Of a DNA stretch of 35,337 bases, positions 32,031 through 35,337 are shown one piece after another; position 1 is the first letter of the stretch, and the number at the start of each line of letters is the position of its first letter. The notes under the pieces are model-generated. The model did no database searches and was not told the origin of the DNA. It saw nothing but the letters and a program-made list of their open reading frames with translations. A program made the position numbers and the translations under genes. Origin of the DNA: Parcubacteria group bacterium. Its GTDB lineage: Bacteria; Patescibacteriota; JACQLU01. Location of the stretch: NCBI GenBank assembly GCA_016203935.1, contig JACQLU010000066.1, forward strand, positions 1 to 35,337, given 5' to 3'.

Positions 32031-33062
32031 ATGACTACCCAAATGCCCCATGTCACTTCGCCGGTGCGTACGAACGACGAGTTAGGGTTGGAACAGACCC
32101 TGCGTCCAAAGACCTTGGATGAATACGTAGGCCAAACACACGTAAAGAAGAACCTCTCGATCCTCATCGAGGCAGCCAGAAAGCGGCACGAGCCCATTGA
32201 ACACCTTCTCTTCTATGGACCGCCAGGCTTAGGCAAAACCACCCTTGCGGCGATCGTGGCGAAGAGTATCGGTACCAATCTTCGTACCACCTCGGGGCCC
32301 GCGCTGGAACGGGCGGGCGACGTGAGTGCGATTCTTTCTAACCTTAAAGACGGCGACGTGCTGTTTATCGACGAGATCCATCGAATGAACCATGCGGTCG
32401 AGGAGATCCTCTATCCGGCCATGGAAGATTTTGTGATTGATATTATGTTAGGCAAGGGTCCCTCCGCCCGTTCGGTACGCCTCGCCCTTCCTCGTTTTAC
32501 CCTCATTGGCGCCACTACCCGCATTGGCCTGCTCTCGAGTCCTTTACGAGATCGCTTCGGCGCGACCTACCACCTCGGTTTCTACTCCGAAGATGAGATC
32601 GTGACGATCCTTGCTCGTTCGGCGCGGATCCTCTCCATACCGCTTGAGCCCGAAGGGGGAGAACGGATTGCGCAATCGGCGCGCAAGACGCCACGGGTCG
32701 CGAATCGTCTCCTTAAGCGCGTGCGCGATTTTGCCCAAGTGAACGGACACGAACGCATTACCAAAGCGGTCGCCGAGAAGACGCTCGCCATGCTGGCAGT
32801 TGATACCTTGGGTCTCGACGAGACTGACCGCGCGCTTTTAAAAGTCATGATCGAACAATTCCAAGGTGGTCCGGTAGGGGTAAAGGCGCTCTCGGCTGCC
32901 CTCGCCGAAGAGGAGGATACCATCGCCGACGTCTATGAACCCTTCCTTATGCAGATCGGTTTTCTCACGCGCACCCCGCGCGGCCGGATGGTGACTAAGG
33001 AGGCATGCGCGCACGTAAATCTCCCCCTGCCACGATCACTCATCCAGTCCCCGCTCATGTAA
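32031..33062 (+). CDS. ruvB: Holliday junction branch-migration helicase RuvB
   Basis: The motor of the RuvABC resolvasome, a hexameric AAA+ ATPase. The 343 residues are standard. Landmarks: LRPKTLDEYVGQ, Walker A GPPGLGKT at 63-70, Walker B FIDEIHR with D114 and E115, sensor 1 LIGATTR, the arginine finger in SSPLRDRFG, sensor 2 in KTPRVANRLLKRVRDFA, and the winged-helix end FLTRTPRGRM. The TPRVAN element and RTPRGR match the family closely. RuvA and RuvC are not in the window. The gene follows the structured RNA and terminator, so its own promoter or read-through must drive it. Confidence 0.98.
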   Translation: MTTQMPHVTSPVRTNDELGLEQTLRPKTLDEYVGQTHVKKNLSILIEAARKRHEPIEHLLFYGPPGLGKTTLAAIVAKSIGTNLRTTSGPALERAGDVSAILSNLKDGDVLFIDEIHRMNHAVEEILYPAMEDFVIDIMLGKGPSARSVRLALPRFTLIGATTRIGLLSSPLRDRFGATYHLGFYSEDEIVTILARSARILSIPLEPEGGERIAQSARKTPRVANRLLKRVRDFAQVNGHERITKAVAEKTLAMLAVDTLGLDETDRALLKVMIEQFQGGPVGVKALSAALAEEEDTIADVYEPFLMQIGFLTRTPRGRMVTKEACAHVNLPLPRSLIQSPLM

Positions 33063-33069
33063 GCCCTTT

Positions 33070-33327
33070 ATGACCGACGTCAAAACGATCGCCCTTCTCA
33101 TCTATGGCATTGCGCTTGCCTTTTTTGCGGTGGGTTCGGCCCTCGCACTCTTTAACCTCTTTCGTTTTTCCCTCTCGGCCCGCCAAGCGCAGATGATTGC
33201 CATAGTCTACGTGGCGCTCTCGCTCCTCTTAGTCCTCGCTTCGTGGGTGATTCTCCTTAACCGATCCTTTGTGGTCGAGTTTCCTTTTGGTAACCTTGGA
33301 TCTATTCCTTTACCTTCTCCTTCGTAA
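33070..33327 (+). CDS. Small two-helix membrane protein, 85 aa
   Basis: Not recognised. Two membrane helices (about 6-30, IALLIYGIALAFFAVGSALALF, and 42-64, MIAIVYVALSLLLVLASWVILL) are joined by a short basic loop RFSLSARQAQ. The tail FVVEFPFGNLGSIPLPSPS is probably on the outer side. It starts 7 bases after ruvB and ends 3 bases before the PH-domain gene, so the three genes look like one transcription unit. Confidence 0.7.
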   Translation: MTDVKTIALLIYGIALAFFAVGSALALFNLFRFSLSARQAQMIAIVYVALSLLLVLASWVILLNRSFVVEFPFGNLGSIPLPSPS

Positions 33328-33330
33328 CCC

Positions 33331-33954
33331 ATGCTTCACCTCTCCTCACTCATCCAAGCACCAGAGGAACAGGTCCTGCTTTTCCTGCGCCGCCACATTA
33401 TTATCCTCTACGTGCGGATCGCGCTCTTTATTATCCTTGGGGGTCTCCCATTCCTTTTCCAATCGCTCCTTGTCGTCACGGGGGGTACGCAGTCGCTTGG
33501 TGGGTTCCTTGATTTTTTTGTGCTCGCCGCGGTTGTCTATGAACTCTTCCTTTGGCTTTTCCTCTTTATCAACTTCGTTGACTACTACCTTGATATCTGG
33601 ATTGTGACCAACCGTAAGATCATTGCGATTGAACAGAGAAGGCTCTTCCATTTTGTCGTCTCGGAACTTGACCTCTCACGCATCCAGGATGTGACGAGCG
33701 AAGTGATCGGAATCTTCCCGGCGCTCTTTAATTATGGCGACGTCCTCATTCAAACCGCCGGGACCGAACCGCGGTTTAAGTTCTCCCAAGTGCCGGATCC
33801 GGCTAAGGTGCGCCGCACCATCCAGGATTTAATCCGTTCGCATTCGTGGGAGCCGCCGAGTGTCCACGCCGCGCACGCGGGCCTTCCTACTGCTCCACCG
33901 GCTACGCCCGCTCCTCCGAGCGCGCCCACCCTTCCCGGCGGACCTACCCCGTAA
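33331..33954 (+). CDS. PH-domain membrane protein (bPH2/YdbT-like)
   Basis: A 207-residue protein. The N-terminus (about 1-25) carries HLSSLIQAPEEQVLLFLRRH; two membrane helices follow (about 24-50 and 60-88). A bacterial pleckstrin-homology domain lies at about 88-172, including DIWIVTNRKIIAIEQRRLF, ELDLSRIQDVTSE and IFNYGD-like LFNYGDVLIQTAGTE. The C-terminal 35 residues are Pro/Ala-rich and disordered. The two-helix plus PH layout is common in Patescibacteria and Firmicutes, where function is not known; membrane stress or lipid sensing has been suggested for relatives. It is coupled to the small membrane gene upstream (3-base gap). Confidence 0.88.
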   Translation: MLHLSSLIQAPEEQVLLFLRRHIIILYVRIALFIILGGLPFLFQSLLVVTGGTQSLGGFLDFFVLAAVVYELFLWLFLFINFVDYYLDIWIVTNRKIIAIEQRRLFHFVVSELDLSRIQDVTSEVIGIFPALFNYGDVLIQTAGTEPRFKFSQVPDPAKVRRTIQDLIRSHSWEPPSVHAAHAGLPTAPPATPAPPSAPTLPGGPTP

Positions 33955-34006
33955 CTCTTTGCCAAGCTCTCGGTGTTGTGGTACGGTAGCACGTCTCCCT
34001 GTATGT

Positions 34007-34609
34007 ATGATTATGAAATTCTCTAGCGTCATCCTTCTCCTTTTTGTGGGGGCGCTCGCCTTTAGTTCTTCTCAAGCTCATGATCTAGATAGCGAGGTGG
34101 TGGTTTCAGAGGTAGGGTTTAGTGGCGATGGCGAAGGATTTATTGAGCTTTTTGCGCCAGAAGAGAGCGTATCCCTCTCTGATTGGACTTTGGAAATTCA
34201 GGTGGATACCCTCGCTCTCTATCCACTTTCAGAAGATACCGTTCTTAATCCCCAAGGATACTTCACCGTACCGATAGCCAGCCTGCCTCGGGATGGTGGC
34301 GTTATCCGCTTGGTTGCCGACGATGGCGATGTCGTTGCCTCGCTTTCCTATCCTGTACTTACCGGCGGCATCGAATCATATAGTAGACTCCGAAGTGGTG
34401 GAGTATATTTAGAGAGTGCCATCGCCACACCGGGAGTGCCGAATAAGATCGTCTCCCGTGGGGCGCTGACCTCGGGCGATACACTCACCGAAGCCGGCGT
34501 GCCGCTCACTTTCAGCGTGACTGCGAGCGCTACCATGACAGCAGTAGTTGCACTAAAGACTCTGTTGCTTCTCGCGGTGAAAAGGAGTGGAACGGATAAC
34601 TTAACGTAA
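34007..34609 (+). CDS. Secreted lamin-tail-domain-like protein
   Basis: A 200-residue protein from the ATG at 34007 (MIMKFSSVILLLFVGALAFS, a clear signal peptide); ATG at 34013 is equally possible. The frame is open upstream to 33860, but that part overlaps the PH gene. The mature part has VVVSEVGFSGDGEGFIELFA and later SLSDWTLEI, matching the lamin-tail-domain pattern (V-x-E-V, E-x-I-E-L, L-S-x-W-x-L), and closes with ATPGVPN, a common end of that domain. A hydrophobic segment near the C-terminus (TAVVALKTLLLLAVK) is a probable membrane anchor. It is therefore predicted to sit on the outer surface. No ribosome site is seen. Confidence 0.75.
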   Translation: MIMKFSSVILLLFVGALAFSSSQAHDLDSEVVVSEVGFSGDGEGFIELFAPEESVSLSDWTLEIQVDTLALYPLSEDTVLNPQGYFTVPIASLPRDGGVIRLVADDGDVVASLSYPVLTGGIESYSRLRSGGVYLESAIATPGVPNKIVSRGALTSGDTLTEAGVPLTFSVTASATMTAVVALKTLLLLAVKRSGTDNLT

Positions 34610-34617
34610 AATTCGCG

Positions 34618-34638
34618 TCTATTCGTGTGGATTTGTGT
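34618..34638. repeat. Dispersed 21-base repeat, copy 2
   Basis: Inverted partner of 9516-9536 (18 of 21 positions). It lies in the 39-base gap just before the 200-aa gene at 34649. Confidence 0.45.
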
Positions 34639-34648
34639 GTAACCTTCT

Positions 34649-35251
34649 ATGGAAGAGTCTTCGCCATCATCATTCTCTACTATTCCTTGGAAGCCCGCAG
34701 TCGCGGTAACCGTAGTCGCCCTCTTTCTCTTGGGCGCTATCGCGTGGATGGTGCGTAGTCCCAAAACGGGTGAAGAGGCGAGCCCAAACCCTTCTCCATC
34801 GCTGCTGGTAGGCACGGTGGTTACCAATGAGGAGGATAATACCGGAGAGCAGGGTGGGTCAGATGAGAAGAATCTTGCGCTTACCCACGCGGTGTTGGTA
34901 AAGAATAGTGATGGAAGTGAAACCTTCACCTTTACATTTGCAAAGAATGCGCCAAGCGACGCCGCCCAAGCTCCCCTGCTCGCACCGCCCAAGTATAACG
35001 TCCATCAAGTAAACCAAGAGCTAACCTTAACATTTGAAGGGGTAGAGACGATCGCGGTGGCTGACCTCGATGTGGTGGCGAATGAAAGCTCGCTCATTAC
35101 CAATGTCGCCTCTTCGCTTGCGATCGATGAGGAGAGGCTTACTTGGAAACTTAACCTCGCCAAAAACGTAGGGATACGTATCCACGCGCAGGGTCCCGTG
35201 CTTGAGCTTACCCTACGCGGTGGAAGCACTGAAGTAGAGCGATCGCTCTAA
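34649..35251 (+). CDS. Membrane-anchored extracytoplasmic protein, 200 aa
   Basis: Not recognised. One N-terminal membrane helix (about 14-35, KPAVAVTVVALFLLGAIAW) is followed by a Ser/Pro/Glu/Asn-rich linker (about 38-75) and a beta-rich outer domain (about 76-195, with ETFTFTFAKN, ELTLTFEGVETIAV, LTWKLNLAKNVGIRI and VLELTLRGG). The domain may be an immunoglobulin-like or AMIN-like sandwich, judged from strand pattern only. It follows the lamin-tail-like gene by 39 bases, and that gap contains a repeat word shared with 9516-9536. The tRNA-Leu follows 10 bases later. Confidence 0.7.
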   Translation: MEESSPSSFSTIPWKPAVAVTVVALFLLGAIAWMVRSPKTGEEASPNPSPSLLVGTVVTNEEDNTGEQGGSDEKNLALTHAVLVKNSDGSETFTFTFAKNAPSDAAQAPLLAPPKYNVHQVNQELTLTFEGVETIAVADLDVVANESSLITNVASSLAIDEERLTWKLNLAKNVGIRIHAQGPVLELTLRGGSTEVERSL

Positions 35252-35261
35252 AAATCTTTTT

Positions 35262-35337
35262 GCCGCGATGGCGGAATTGGCATACGCGCAGGGTTTAGGA
35301 CCCTGTGTCCGTAAGGACTTGTGGGTTCGACTCCCAC
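35262..35337 (+). tRNA. tRNA-Leu (anticodon UAG), 3' end cut by the window
   Basis: The 5' acceptor GCCGCGA, the D-arm, and the anticodon stem CAGGG/CCCTG (35289-35293 with 35301-35305) around TTTAGGA give anticodon TAG. A long variable arm with a TGTCC/GGACT stem marks a class II tRNA, and a T-arm GTGGG-TTCGACT-CCCAC follows. The acceptor 3' strand lies beyond the window. Confidence 0.93.

Overview
The window looks like a chromosomal segment of a bacterium of the Candidate Phyla Radiation (Patescibacteria, probably a Parcubacteria-like lineage). This is an inference from gene style, not from a marker-gene tree. Supporting signs are short intergenic gaps, few clear Shine-Dalgarno sites, many small one- or two-helix membrane proteins, a VanW-family surface protein, a PilB/GspE ATPase beside a DHH-like protein, a membrane-anchored Clp-like ATPase, a TraD/TraG-like protein end, and housekeeping genes scattered singly. 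Genes end normally at TGA, so the standard code fits and no Gracilibacteria/Absconditabacteria recoding is seen.

Layout. 1-2100: the 3' end of a probable conjugation-type ATPase gene, two unrecognised minus-strand genes, and a lone minimal nucleotidyltransferase. 2080-9395 (minus): endonuclease IV, a membrane Clp-like AAA+ ATPase, a small membrane protein, DNA polymerase I and TsaE. 9512-12587 (plus): a DHH-fold protein without its catalytic residues, then PilB. 12604-16642 (minus): ValS and TsaD. 16728-20873: small unknown genes, an aldehyde dehydrogenase, a broken tRNA-Glu next to an intact tRNA-Glu(UUC), and several strong terminators. 20950-24446: a multi-helix membrane protein, a PAP2 phosphatase, a polyprenyl synthase and a Crp/Fnr-type regulator. 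24455-29001: a Crp-like palindrome over the glutaredoxin promoter, glutamate dehydrogenase, a CDF metal exporter, small membrane proteins and a GT2 glycosyltransferase. 29077-35337: Hsp20, a DUF3006-like protein coupled to VanW, an apparently structured RNA of about 250 nt, RuvB, a PH-domain membrane protein, a lamin-tail-like secreted protein, an anchored extracytoplasmic protein and the start of tRNA-Leu(UAG).

Genes with linked roles. PolA, Nfo and RuvB serve DNA repair and recombination. TsaD and TsaE belong to the t6A tRNA-modification pathway. The polyprenyl synthase and PAP2 phosphatase fit lipid-carrier supply and recycling. The aldehyde dehydrogenase resembles glutamate-semialdehyde dehydrogenase and could feed glutamate dehydrogenase.

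The most unusual feature is a set of GC-rich palindromic repeats found between genes and also inside genes. They appear as in-frame extra peptides in ValS (three places) and TsaD (two places). Related palindromes form parts of two intergenic elements of about 130 bp and sit inside a broken tRNA-Glu. The pattern resembles the Rickettsia palindromic elements, but in a presumed Patescibacterium. Other points of interest are the structured RNA before ruvB, the Clp-like ATPase with a dead first ATPase module and altered pore loops, and the catalytically stripped DHH protein beside pilB.
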